From the NCBI GenBank assembly GCA_934457095.1, contig CAKSHJ010000007.1, forward strand, positions 1 to 64,000: a stretch of DNA of 64,000 nucleotides. The letters are read 5' to 3'. The notes under the pieces are model-generated. The model was not told the DNA's origin, did no database searches, and saw only the letters and a program-made list of their open reading frames with translations. This stretch comes from an uncultured Eubacteriales bacterium. Lineage in GTDB: Bacteria; Bacillota; Clostridia; Oscillospirales; Acutalibacteraceae. Within the stretch, counting starts at the first letter, position 1. The number at the start of each line of letters is the position of its first letter. This document shows, in pieces, positions 34,084 through 42,820 of the stretch. A program made the position numbers and the translations under genes.

Positions 34084-34870
34084 AAATTCTTCTGTTTTTT
34101 TCATAAATCATGCGCAAGCCGTCCAAGAGTAAATGCTCGTCTAAGAGCAGCTTTTTTTTGCACGCGGGCAGCACCAAATGTGCAAGCCCCCCGGTAGCAA
34201 CCAAGGTGGCCGGTTCCCCCAATTGTGCCTCTATACGTTCGGTAAGACCATCGATCATAGCTGCAGTGCCGTAAATAGCGCCGGATTGCATACAGTGTAT
34301 GGTGTTGGTGCCAATGACGGTTTTGGGCTTTTCAATGCTGATATGCGGCAACAATGCGGTTTTATTGGCAAGCGCCTGCAAGGTAATGGAAATACCGGCG
34401 CAAATGGTGCCGCCCAAATAGGAACCGTTTTTGTCAATGACGCAAAGCGTGGTAGCGGTACCAAGGTCCAGCACAATACAGGGCAGAGGATATTTGGCAA
34501 CTGCTGCCACTGCGCCGGCCACCAAATCGGAACCCAATTGAGCGGGATTGTCTATACGAATATTCAGTCCGGTTTTAATGCCGGGGCCAAGCAACATGGG
34601 CGTAATACCGGTGGCTTTTACAAAGGCTTGTCTTACGGTTTCGCTCAATTCCGGCACCACCGAGCAGAGAATCACATCTTTAACGGAGTCTGCGGGTATG
34701 CGATACAGCGTCAGCAGCTGACTGATTGCCATAGCATATTGGTCGTCGGTTTTACCGGGCTCGGTTAGAAAGCGGGCAATAAAAGCAGGAGATTGCGTTA
34801 CTGTTTTGTCGGCGATTGCAAACCCGCCAATTGTAATATTCGTATTGCCAATATCCACTGTCAGTAGCAT
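34082..34870 (-). CDS. coaX: Type III pantothenate kinase
   Basis: 262 residues, ASKHA fold. Phosphorylates pantothenate, the first step of coenzyme A synthesis. The phosphate loop is LLTVDIGNTNITIGGF at the very N-terminus; GSDLVAGAVAA, VLDLGTATTLCVI and GLAHLV follow. I prefer the ATG at 34870 since AAAGGGGG lies seven bases ahead; the ATG at 34876 would be one base from that site. A minus-strand TATAAT at 34906-34901 is a likely -10 box. Confidence 0.95.
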   Translation of the reverse strand: MLLTVDIGNTNITIGGFAIADKTVTQSPAFIARFLTEPGKTDDQYAMAISQLLTLYRIPADSVKDVILCSVVPELSETVRQAFVKATGITPMLLGPGIKTGLNIRIDNPAQLGSDLVAGAVAAVAKYPLPCIVLDLGTATTLCVIDKNGSYLGGTICAGISITLQALANKTALLPHISIEKPKTVIGTNTIHCMQSGAIYGTAAMIDGLTERIEAQLGEPATLVATGGLAHLVLPACKKKLLLDEHLLLDGLRMIYEKNRRI

Positions 34871-34936
34871 AGACATACCCCCTTTGGAATGTTATATTTT
34901 ATTATAGCACGGTTATATTTTTATGGCAATCACAAG

Positions 34937-34968
34937 AAAACCCGGCAAAATTTTGCACGGGTTCAAAC
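34937..34968 (-). terminator. Terminator of the ABC transporter operon
   Basis: On the minus strand AACCCG-t-GCAAAA and TTTTGC-c-GGGTT form a nearly perfect stem, followed by TTTCTT. It lies 7 bp after the permease stop. Confidence 0.75.
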
Positions 34969-34974
34969 AAAATA

Positions 34975-37089
34975 TTAAGTTTTCTTTTGGCGAAGCATAC
35001 CTCTGCAAAACAGATAGGTTGCGCCAAAATAACCGCCGTATACCAACGCCATCATACCAACGGTAATCAACGAAAAGGTCATGGTATTGAGTCTGCCGCT
35101 GAACATATCGAGAATGATGCCGGAAAATTGAATGGCAATGACGGTGTGAATGACCGCCAGCACAAGAGGCACGGCGAAATAAACGGCGATTTGCCAAAGT
35201 AACGTTCGGTGAATCATACGGCTGTCTGCGCCCAATTTGCGCAGCAAATTATAGCGCGCAACATTGTCAGAGGTTTCGGCAAGCTGTTGCAGAGCCAGCG
35301 TTGCAACGCAGGTAAGCAAAAATACCAGCCCGATATAGATAGACAGGAATGAGAGCAGAACTGTGCTGCCAACGCTGTTAAGGTATATGGTTTCCTTGTC
35401 CAAGGGATTATAATAAGTGAGTTTAGTAGTGTCATCAACATTCTGTGCATTGGAGGACATAATACTGTTGATAACACCGGTAGTTTGAGTTGCGGCTTTA
35501 CTTTCGGTATTTTTATACAAAACGTTTAAAAGGCGGTGACAAAAACTCTCCGGAATATCTATCAAGGCGTCGTCGGGCAGAACCAGCGTCCCGGCATCGT
35601 CTGGGAAGTAAGCGTTCTGGTAGGAGGTATTTAGCAGTCGGTGAATACCTAAGGTATAGGTTTTGCCGTTCACCTCAATGCTTTGGTCATTTTCCATTTT
35701 GTAATATTTCTCCACATAAAAATTATTACAATTCACTGCAAATTCGGTTTCCGCAAGCGTAATAGGCTCCATTCCAAGCGCGTTGCGCACCCGGTTGTAA
35801 TCCGTTAGAGAAATCAGGTTCAAAAAGCTATTCGTTGCATTTGCGGCGTCCAAGTCCGGCAGAATATTAGAAAGCTTGCCCATGGTCAGGTAATTTTCCT
35901 CAGAGGCATCGTCCGAGCCGCTGACCGGCATAGAATTGTACACTTTAATTTCAAAATAGTCCTTTGCATAGCTGTTCAGTACATCCGTCAGGGTAAGCGC
36001 CTCGGTCAAAGAGGTTGTATCCGGTTCTGCAAAGTCCGCTACCGCTCCGTTTTCGTCATAAACAGGCAAACTGTTTAGGCGCCCGGCTATCGTTAGGTCA
36101 AACGGCGCGACGGACTGAAGCGTTTGAGAAACACCAAAAGCCACGGTATTGCCCACGGAAAAGGTTACCAAAGTCATGAACAGCATCAGGCAAATCACGG
36201 CGCAGGAGAAAAATGTGGTATTGATTTTAGAACTGATTTGCCGAAACAGAAACATATTCAGCCCTTTGTAATAAAGGCGCTTGTTGGCCTTGATAACGCG
36301 CAGCAAAATGCCGGAAAGAGAGAAAAAGAATAAAAAAGTACCCACGCAGCCTAAAATCACGGCGGTCCATAAAAGAGTTATACCGTTATCGGCAATATTT
36401 GGCCATATTTTCTCCAGCACCAAATAATACGCCGTGCCAAGACAACCTACGCCAAGCACAAAGGCAATGACAGAAACGGCCAAATTACGCACCTTAAACG
36501 ACTCATTTTTGCGGCTGGCCTGCAATAGCGTAATGAGCTTATATTTTGAGATAGAAACGGTATTAAACAGCATAACCGCAACAAAAATAATACCAAAATA
36601 AAGCACGGTTTTCCAAAGCGCCTGTATAGAAAAGGAAAATTGGAACGAGGATAAATCCACTTCAAAAATGCCGGAGATGATGACAGAAAGCCCCTGTGAG
36701 GCAAAAATGCCCACGATAAGCCCGATACCCAGTGAAAAAATGCCAATGAAAAGGGTTTCCAGCGCCAAAATACGAGAAATTTTCCCCTTACCCATGCCCA
36801 GCAGCATATAAATACCAAGCTCTTTTTTACGTCGTTTCATTAAAAAGCGATTGGAATAAACCACCAAAAATCCCAAAATAAACGAAATGAATACGGAAAC
36901 ATAGCCAATGGCGGTCACCAGCAGCTGCATAATTTCTTTTTGGTTTTCGCTAAGCGCAAGCATAGCCTGCTGAGAATCCATGGAATTGAACACATAAAAC
37001 AGGCATACGCCAAAGGACAGCGTGAAAAAATAAATCGCATAGTCGCGAAAACTGCGCCTAACATTGTTTACGGCAAGCTTAAAAAACAT
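34975..37089 (-). CDS. FtsX-type ABC transporter permease (BceB-like)
   Basis: 704 residues with about ten TM helices: one near residue 20, three between 55 and 160, two more pairs around 205-300, a large extracytoplasmic region (about 325-560) and three helices at the end. This is the BceB architecture, in which the big loop senses peptide antibiotics and the permease signals to the kinase. The start ATG overlaps the end of the ATPase gene by 11 bp. The partner kinase lacks its own sensor domain, which fits flux-sensing. Confidence 0.9.
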   Translation of the reverse strand: MFFKLAVNNVRRSFRDYAIYFFTLSFGVCLFYVFNSMDSQQAMLALSENQKEIMQLLVTAIGYVSVFISFILGFLVVYSNRFLMKRRKKELGIYMLLGMGKGKISRILALETLFIGIFSLGIGLIVGIFASQGLSVIISGIFEVDLSSFQFSFSIQALWKTVLYFGIIFVAVMLFNTVSISKYKLITLLQASRKNESFKVRNLAVSVIAFVLGVGCLGTAYYLVLEKIWPNIADNGITLLWTAVILGCVGTFLFFFSLSGILLRVIKANKRLYYKGLNMFLFRQISSKINTTFFSCAVICLMLFMTLVTFSVGNTVAFGVSQTLQSVAPFDLTIAGRLNSLPVYDENGAVADFAEPDTTSLTEALTLTDVLNSYAKDYFEIKVYNSMPVSGSDDASEENYLTMGKLSNILPDLDAANATNSFLNLISLTDYNRVRNALGMEPITLAETEFAVNCNNFYVEKYYKMENDQSIEVNGKTYTLGIHRLLNTSYQNAYFPDDAGTLVLPDDALIDIPESFCHRLLNVLYKNTESKAATQTTGVINSIMSSNAQNVDDTTKLTYYNPLDKETIYLNSVGSTVLLSFLSIYIGLVFLLTCVATLALQQLAETSDNVARYNLLRKLGADSRMIHRTLLWQIAVYFAVPLVLAVIHTVIAIQFSGIILDMFSGRLNTMTFSLITVGMMALVYGGYFGATYLFCRGMLRQKKT

Positions 37090-37846
37090 TGGAATTGTCC
37101 CCTCCTAACAGCGTGACCACCGAAATGATCCGGTCAAAAAATTCCTTACGGGAATTTTTGCCTCGAACCAGCTCATTAAAAATGCGGCCGTCCTTAATGA
37201 ACAAAATCCGGTGGCAATAGCTGGCGGTAAAAGCGTCATGTGTCACCATTAAAATGGTAGCCTCCAATTCGCGATTGAGCGTTTCCAAGCTTTCCAGCAG
37301 CATGCGTGCGGATTTGGAATCAAGCGCTCCGGTAGGTTCGTCCGCCAAAATGAGGGAAGGCTGGGTAATGATTGCTCTGGCGCAGGCGACCCGTTGCTTT
37401 TGTCCGCCGGAAAGCTGATAGGGATATTTATTTAAAATGTCTGCAATGCCAAGAGCCTGAGCAATATAACGCACCCTTGCTTCGATTTGTTTTACAGGCG
37501 CCTTCATAATAGACAGCGCTAACGCAATGTTTTCATAAGCGGTTAATGTGTCAAGCAAATTAAAATCCTGAAAAATAAAGCCAAGCTGTTCCCTTCGGAA
37601 AGCGGAGAGTTGTTTTGCCGGCATGCCGGTAATGCTGCTGCCGTTTACATAAATTTGTCCGGCAGTTACGGTGTCAATCGTGGCAATACAGTTGAGCAGC
37701 GTAGTTTTTCCGCTGCCCGAAGCACCCATAATACCAACAAATTCACCCTTGTCAACACAAAAGCTAATGTTATCAACGGCTTTGGTCATCATGCCTTTGC
37801 CGCCGTAGTATTTTTCAACATGCTGTACCTTTAAAATCGGTTCCAT
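37079..37846 (-). CDS. ABC transporter ATP-binding protein (BceA-like)
   Basis: 255 residues of the MacB/LolD/BceA class. Walker A is GASGSGKTTLL, signature QLSGGQKQRVACARA, Walker B LILADEPTGALDSKS, and the switch histidine lies in MVTHD. The C-terminal extension after residue 220 (NELVRGKNSRKEFFDRIISV) is typical for the peptide-detoxification subgroup. Transcribed from the promoter at 37884-37912 with the direct repeat upstream. Confidence 0.93.
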   Translation of the reverse strand: MEPILKVQHVEKYYGGKGMMTKAVDNISFCVDKGEFVGIMGASGSGKTTLLNCIATIDTVTAGQIYVNGSSITGMPAKQLSAFRREQLGFIFQDFNLLDTLTAYENIALALSIMKAPVKQIEARVRYIAQALGIADILNKYPYQLSGGQKQRVACARAIITQPSLILADEPTGALDSKSARMLLESLETLNRELEATILMVTHDAFTASYCHRILFIKDGRIFNELVRGKNSRKEFFDRIISVVTLLGGDNSNVF

Positions 37847-37883
37847 AGCGCAATCATGCTCCTTTTGTAATATTCTGGGTATT

Positions 37884-37938
37884 AGTATAGCTGTTTTAGG
37901 GTGTATTTACCATAGATTTGCCTTACAATCGCCTTACA
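37884..37938 (-). promoter_or_regulatory. Promoter and regulator direct repeat of the Bce-like transporter
   Basis: On the minus strand TGTAAGG occurs twice exactly 11 bp apart (37938-37932 and 37927-37921), followed by a weak -35 (TGGTAA, 37912-37907), 17 bp, and TATACT (37889-37884). Tandem 7-bp half sites one helical turn apart upstream of a poor -35 box are what an OmpR-type activator uses. The neighbouring regulator (39014-39679) is the obvious candidate; this link is inference. Confidence 0.55.
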
Positions 37939-37967
37939 TTTTTGTAAGTTTTAGAGAAATTACGCAG

Positions 37968-37990
37968 AAAAAAAGCAGCCGCAAGGCCGC
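37968..37990 (-). terminator. Terminator of the Bce-like regulator-kinase operon
   Basis: On the minus strand AAGCGGC and GCTGCTT pair (one G-T) around CTTGCG, and T7 follows. It separates the two-component genes from the transporter genes. Confidence 0.7.
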
Positions 37991-37997
37991 TTAAAAG

Positions 37998-39017
37998 CTA
38001 TTCTTGTAAAGTATGCAAATTGCCCACGGGAAAGGTAATGGAAACGGTAGTGCCCTCCCCCAACACAGAATTTAGAGAAATGGAAAGCCCCAGCTTGTCG
38101 CACAGTTTTTTGCAAATGAACAGTCCCATACCGGTGGATTTTGCAAATTTGCGTCCGTTTTCGCCGGTAAAGCCCTGTTCAAATACCCGCCCCAAATCCT
38201 GCGGAACGATCCCGCTGCCGTTGTCGTTTATCAGCAAGGAGATTTGCTGTGCTTTTTTGCGGGTGGTAAAGGTAAGGCGCAAAGGGCGTTTTGGAGACTG
38301 ATATTTCATAGCGTTTAATAAAATTTGCCCCAGCATAAACTGCACCCATTTGTCGTCCGTATATACGGTATGATTCAGCTGCCTCATTTCAATCACGGTT
38401 TTATTTTCGATCAATTGCTTTGCATGCAGCTTGAGCGCATTGCTTACCAAATCGCGGAGGTTACAGGGTAAAACGGAATAATCCTTTTCCACATAATTGC
38501 TGCGGGCATAATACAACGCCTGCTCCACAAAATTTTCAATTTTTGCAATTTCCTCCTGCAAACTTTTGGTAGCGGGCGTTTTATGGTTTTCGCAAATTAA
38601 AGCAGCGCACGCAATGGGGGTTTTAATTTCATGCACCCACGCTTCAATATACTCCCGGTAGTCCTTAGAGCGGTTCTTATACACCAGAACTTCATCGGCC
38701 ATGGCTTTGCTGCATTCATACAGAACCCCACAAAGCAATTCGCCCTCGGCAAATTGAGGCGGAGAAAGCATTTCATGCAGCAGGTACTTTTTATCCAAAG
38801 CTTCCAGATGAAAAAGCGCTTTGTCATAAAAGCGTTTTCTGCGTATAAAATCCGTCAAAACTGCGGTTAATAAGCATACGGCGGCAATAACGTCAATGAA
38901 TAAAATGCCGACCATAGAAAGGCGCAAGGCCACCAGCAAGCCGTTTATCAGCGCAAGAGCAAGCAGCATACACAGCAAAGAAAATCTGCGACCCTTTATG
39001 TATTGCCCAAATTTCAT
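37998..39017 (-). CDS. Intramembrane-sensing histidine kinase (BceS-like)
   Basis: 339 residues. Two closely spaced TM helices at the N-terminus (about residues 12-30 and 34-54) with almost no external loop, then a helical linker, H-box HEIKTPIACA, N-box and the ATP-lid NDNGSGIVPQDLGRVFEQGF and TGMGLFICKKLC. This short-sensor type depends on the BceB-like permease for stimulus perception. The ATG at 39017 overlaps the regulator's stop by 4 bp; the longer frame has no ribosome site. Confidence 0.9.
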   Translation of the reverse strand: MKFGQYIKGRRFSLLCMLLALALINGLLVALRLSMVGILFIDVIAAVCLLTAVLTDFIRRKRFYDKALFHLEALDKKYLLHEMLSPPQFAEGELLCGVLYECSKAMADEVLVYKNRSKDYREYIEAWVHEIKTPIACAALICENHKTPATKSLQEEIAKIENFVEQALYYARSNYVEKDYSVLPCNLRDLVSNALKLHAKQLIENKTVIEMRQLNHTVYTDDKWVQFMLGQILLNAMKYQSPKRPLRLTFTTRKKAQQISLLINDNGSGIVPQDLGRVFEQGFTGENGRKFAKSTGMGLFICKKLCDKLGLSISLNSVLGEGTTVSITFPVGNLHTLQE

Positions 39018-39679
39018 ACCAAATACCCCATGCCGCGTTTGGTGTGCAAATAATCGGTCACACCAATACATTCCAATTTTCTGCGCAAACGATTGATATT
39101 TACCGTAAGCGTATTATCGTCAATAAAGGCGTCGGTCTGCCACAAGGCGCTCATCAATTCGTCGCGCGCCAAAATCACCCCATGATTCTGCATGAGCAAA
39201 TGCAGAATTTTCAGCTCATTTTTCGTCAAATCTACCGTTTTGCCATTGGCAGATACGGCGCTGTCTTTTAAAGAAAGCCGCAGGCCGTTATGCTCCAACA
39301 GAGCCTCCTGTTCCGTCCGGTAGGTTCTTTTCAGCAGGGCAGAGATACGCGCCAGCAATATCTGGGTATGATACGGCTTGGTAATAAAATCATCAGCGCC
39401 CGAATGCATGCTCATCAATTCATCGGCATCGCTGTTTCTGCTGGTCACCATCATAATGGGAACCTGAGAGCAGCGGCGAATTTCGGTGCAAATCCGGTAG
39501 CCGTCAAAGCAGGGCAAATTAATATCCAGCAAAATCAAATGAGGCGCAGCTTTTTGCACGGCGTCCGGCACAGCGGTAAAATCGTCTGTGGCAATGCAGG
39601 TATAGCCGTACCGTTCCAGCAAGGTTTTCAGCTCGGCCCGCATGGTCGGTTCGTCCTCAACAATGAATATTTTAAACAT
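39014..39679 (-). CDS. OmpR-family response regulator (BceR-like)
   Basis: 221 residues from MFKIFIVEDEP. Receiver domain with the acidic pair ED, D52 in LLDINLP and K in ITKPYH; winged helix with DDNTLTVNINRLRRKLE and the closing KRGMGY. Placed directly before its kinase (ATGA overlap) and one terminator away from the transporter it probably controls. The first methionine of the open frame, 48 codons earlier, is antisense to the murE promoter and is rejected. Confidence 0.92.
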   Translation of the reverse strand: MFKIFIVEDEPTMRAELKTLLERYGYTCIATDDFTAVPDAVQKAAPHLILLDINLPCFDGYRICTEIRRCSQVPIMMVTSRNSDADELMSMHSGADDFITKPYHTQILLARISALLKRTYRTEQEALLEHNGLRLSLKDSAVSANGKTVDLTKNELKILHLLMQNHGVILARDELMSALWQTDAFIDDNTLTVNINRLRRKLECIGVTDYLHTKRGMGYLV

Positions 39680-39758
39680 AAAGCGGCAAGCACCTCCGTA
39701 ATCATAAAAGTAGCTATTGGTATCATAGCAATATTTGTTCAAAACCGCAAGACGACAT

Positions 39759-39787
39759 TTGACATTGACCATGGCATATTGTATCAT
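39759..39787 (+). promoter_or_regulatory. Promoter of murE-murF
   Basis: TTGACA (39759-39764) and TATCAT (39782-39787) with a 17-bp spacer, 31 nt before murE and divergent from the regulator gene. Confidence 0.65.
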
Positions 39788-39817
39788 CAAGATACACAGA
39801 ATGAGGGGGAAAATTCC

Positions 39818-41296
39818 ATGCATTTGGCGGAATTATTAACCGAGGTTTGTTACACAGCGGAACATTTTGAAAATATAACGGTTACGGATCTAATTTACGA
39901 TTCGCGCAAAGTAAAGAAAGGCTGCGTATTCGTATGTTTAAAGGGCGCGCTGGCAGACGGCCACGATTTTGCGCAGCAGGCGGTTGAAAACGGCGCGGCG
40001 GCGCTGATTGTACAGCAGGAACTTTCATTTCCGTGCAACATACCGGTAATTCGGGTCACCAATACGCGCAAAGCTCTGGCAATGATGTCGGCAGCATTTT
40101 TCGGCCACCCGGCAAAGGAGCTTTCGGTCATTGGTTTAACGGGCACCAAAGGCAAAACCACCACGGCATACATGCTGCGCGCTGTTTTGGAGCACGCGGG
40201 CATCAAAACGGGGCTTATCGGCACGGTGGGGGCGCTTATCGAAGAAACGGTAATAGCCACAAACAATACCACGCCGGAATCGTACGAGTTACAAAAATAC
40301 CTGCGCAAAATGGCAAACGCGGGGTGCAAGGCGGCGGTAGTAGAGGTTTCCTCAATTGGTCTGCGGGAACACCGCACGGCGGGAATGACCTTTGCCGTAG
40401 GGGTATTCACAAATTTCTCCAAGGACCACATTGGGGGCGCGGAGCACAAGGACATGGAGGAATATTTGCAGTGCAAAAAAATGCTGTTTGAGCAGAGCCG
40501 CATTGGCGCGGTCAATTGCGACGACCCGGTATGGCAGCGTATGGTACAGGGCAACACCTGCAAGGAGCTTGTCACCTTCGGCTTTGCGCAGGGAGCGGAT
40601 TACCGGGCAAGCGATACGGAATTACTTTGCAAACCGGGGTATCTGGGAGTACGTTTTACGCTCAGCGGCAGGCGCAACATGGCGGTCGAGGTAGGCATAC
40701 CGGGGCAATTCAGCGTGTACAACGCGCTGGCGGCGGTTGCTGCCAGCACGCCGTTTGCGGTAAGCGAGCAGGCCATTTTCCAGGGGCTCAGCACGGTAAA
40801 GGTAAAGGGCCGGGTGGAGCCGGTTGCGGTAGACGGCGGGTATACGCTTCTGATTGACTACGCGCACAACGCCGCAAGCATGGAGAACCTGCTGAAAACC
40901 TTACGGGAATACCGACCCAAGCGTTTGATCTGCATGTTCGGAGCCGGCGGCAATCGCTCCAAAACGCGTCGGTTCGAGATGGGCGAAGTTTGCGGAAATT
41001 TAGCGGATTTATCGGTGATAACAGCGGACAATTCGCGGTTTGAGCCGGTAGAGGAGATTATAGCGGACATCAAAACAGGGCTTGCCAAAACAAAAGGCGC
41101 TTACAAGGTGATACCGGACCGCAAAGAGGCGATCGCCTATTGTATGGAGCAAGCGCAGCCGGGAGATATGATTGTGCTGGCGGGCAAAGGCCACGAGGAT
41201 TATCAAGAGATAGCGGGCGTAAAATACCCGTTTGACGAGCGATTGATTGCAGAGCAGCTCAATGCGCAAATGCAGCGGAAGAAAAAACGGCAGTAG
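39818..41296 (+). CDS. murE: UDP-MurNAc-L-Ala-D-Glu ligase (probably meso-DAP adding)
   Basis: 492 residues. Adds the third amino acid of the peptidoglycan stem in the cytosol. ATP loop GLTGTKGKTTTAYML; catalytic and substrate blocks NNTTPESYELQ, VFTNFSKDHI, IDYAHNAASMENLL and FGAGGNRSKTRR. The amino-acid selecting motif reads DNSR, close to DNPR of meso-diaminopimelate enzymes and unlike the lysine type. The true start is the ATG at 39818 behind GAGGGGG; the frame is open for 176 more codons upstream only because of antisense coding. murF follows after 14 bp. Confidence 0.94.
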   Translation: MHLAELLTEVCYTAEHFENITVTDLIYDSRKVKKGCVFVCLKGALADGHDFAQQAVENGAAALIVQQELSFPCNIPVIRVTNTRKALAMMSAAFFGHPAKELSVIGLTGTKGKTTTAYMLRAVLEHAGIKTGLIGTVGALIEETVIATNNTTPESYELQKYLRKMANAGCKAAVVEVSSIGLREHRTAGMTFAVGVFTNFSKDHIGGAEHKDMEEYLQCKKMLFEQSRIGAVNCDDPVWQRMVQGNTCKELVTFGFAQGADYRASDTELLCKPGYLGVRFTLSGRRNMAVEVGIPGQFSVYNALAAVAASTPFAVSEQAIFQGLSTVKVKGRVEPVAVDGGYTLLIDYAHNAASMENLLKTLREYRPKRLICMFGAGGNRSKTRRFEMGEVCGNLADLSVITADNSRFEPVEEIIADIKTGLAKTKGAYKVIPDRKEAIAYCMEQAQPGDMIVLAGKGHEDYQEIAGVKYPFDERLIAEQLNAQMQRKKKRQ

Positions 41297-41310
41297 AAGG
41301 AGAATTTTGT

Positions 41311-42675
41311 ATGGAAATGTGCGTAAAAGAGATCGTGCAGGCATGCGGCGGAACATTGCTCAGCGGAGAGGGTCAAACGGTCGTCACATCGGTGGAAACC
41401 GACAGCCGAGAGATTCATCCGGGTGGCTTGTTTGTACCCATTGTGGGACAAAATACAGACGCGCACGATTTTATAGAGCAAACCTTTGCAAAGGGAGCGG
41501 TTGCGGCGCTTACGCAGCGGCATACGGCCGGCGGCAGTGGCAAACACTGCCTGATTGCAGTAGAAAATACGCAGGACGCCCTGCAAAAAATAGCGGCAAG
41601 CTACCGGAGCCGATTTACCGTACCGGTGGTGGGCGTAACGGGAAGCGTAGGCAAAACCAGCGCCAGAGAGATGATTGCCCTGGGTCTTTCCGCGGAAAAA
41701 AACGTAATGCGAACCAAAGGCAATTCGAACAGTCAAATCGGCCTGCCGCTGACGATGTTCCAATTTGAAAAAGCGCACACGGCGGCGGTCATAGAAATGG
41801 GCATCAGCGAGTTCGGAGAAATGGAGCGACTGGTGAAAGTGGCCCGGCCAACGCACGCGGTGGTCACGAATATCGGCATTGCGCATATCGAACAGCTCAA
41901 AACCAAAGCGCATATTATGAGTGAAAAATTAAAAATCACGCAAAGCTTCGGCACAAATTCGGCGCTGTTCCTAAACGGAGACGATAAAATGCTGGCAGCC
42001 GCAGAGCATACAGGCGGTTTTCCGGTGGTCTATTACGGCACGCATGGCGGTTGTCAATACCGCGCCGAGCGAATACAAACCGACGGAACACAAACGGTAT
42101 TTACGGTGCATACGCCAAAGCAGACCGCAACGGTTACGCTGCCGGTAGTGGGCGCGCACAACGTATCCAACGCCTTAGCGGCCATCGCCGTTGCCGACGT
42201 CATGGAGCTGAATTTACACAAGGTCATTGCAAAGCTTGCCAATTATCAAGCCCCGCAAATGCGGCAAACGGTGCATCAGGTCAGGGGCGTCACGGTAATC
42301 GACGACTCCTACAACGCCAGCCCGGACTCGGTCAAAAGCGGCGTAGAGGTACTTTGCAGCATACGCAATCAGGGAAAAAAAATTGCCGTACTGGCAGACA
42401 TGCTGGAGCTGGGCAGTTTCAGCGAACAGGCACATTTTGAAACGGGCGTAGCGGTAGCGGGCACGGCGGTGGACGCATTGATTACCGTGGGAGAACGAGC
42501 AAAAAAAATAGCGCAGGGCGCGCGTTCGGTCAGAGAGAATATGCAAGTACAGCTATGCGAGAGCAACGGCGAGGCAATACAAACGCTGAAAAATATTCTG
42601 CAAAAAGGGGACGCAATGTTGGTCAAAGGCTCTCGCGGCATGAAAACGGACGAAATTGTAAAAGCATTCTTATAA
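41311..42675 (+). CDS. murF: UDP-MurNAc-tripeptide-D-Ala-D-Ala ligase
   Basis: 454 residues. Adds D-Ala-D-Ala to complete the stem pentapeptide. ATP loop VTGSVGKTSAREM, central TNIGIAHIEQL, C-terminal VIDDSYNASPDSV and LADMLELG. All three Mur-ligase domains are present. AGAAGGAG precedes the ATG; cotranscribed with murE. Confidence 0.95.
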   Translation: MEMCVKEIVQACGGTLLSGEGQTVVTSVETDSREIHPGGLFVPIVGQNTDAHDFIEQTFAKGAVAALTQRHTAGGSGKHCLIAVENTQDALQKIAASYRSRFTVPVVGVTGSVGKTSAREMIALGLSAEKNVMRTKGNSNSQIGLPLTMFQFEKAHTAAVIEMGISEFGEMERLVKVARPTHAVVTNIGIAHIEQLKTKAHIMSEKLKITQSFGTNSALFLNGDDKMLAAAEHTGGFPVVYYGTHGGCQYRAERIQTDGTQTVFTVHTPKQTATVTLPVVGAHNVSNALAAIAVADVMELNLHKVIAKLANYQAPQMRQTVHQVRGVTVIDDSYNASPDSVKSGVEVLCSIRNQGKKIAVLADMLELGSFSEQAHFETGVAVAGTAVDALITVGERAKKIAQGARSVRENMQVQLCESNGEAIQTLKNILQKGDAMLVKGSRGMKTDEIVKAFL

Positions 42676-42677
42676 AC

Positions 42678-42711
42678 AACAGCGCTGTATCCTTGCGGCA
42701 CTGTTTTTTTA
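42678..42711 (+). terminator. Terminator of murE-murF
   Basis: AACAG/CTGTT plus CGC/GCG pair across an asymmetric loop, followed by T6. Weaker than most in this window. Confidence 0.5.
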
Positions 42712-42748
42712 ACATGTTTCAATCAAAAAATCATGGTTAAGGCAACAT

Positions 42749-42793
42749 GTTGTATTGACAGCGCAGCAAGCTTATGTCATACTGAAATACAAC
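42749..42793 (+). promoter_or_regulatory. Promoter and two inverted repeats before nadABC
   Basis: TTGACA (42755-42760) and CATACT (42778-42783) are 17 bp apart. The promoter is flanked by a perfect 8-bp inverted repeat, GTTGTATT (42749-42756) and AATACAAC (42786-42793), and contains a second, TGACA (42756-42760) and TGTCA (42775-42779). Such symmetry over the core promoter suits a repressor. An NAD- or niacin-responsive regulator such as NiaR is a reasonable guess, not shown. Confidence 0.55.
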
Positions 42794-42820
42794 CAAAAAC
42801 AGGAAACGGAGCAGCATTTT

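Noticed and set aside
39290..39817. A 176-codon in-frame extension upstream of murE.
   Set aside because: It is antisense to the response regulator, runs through the murE promoter, and MurE homologues start at the ATG at 39818.
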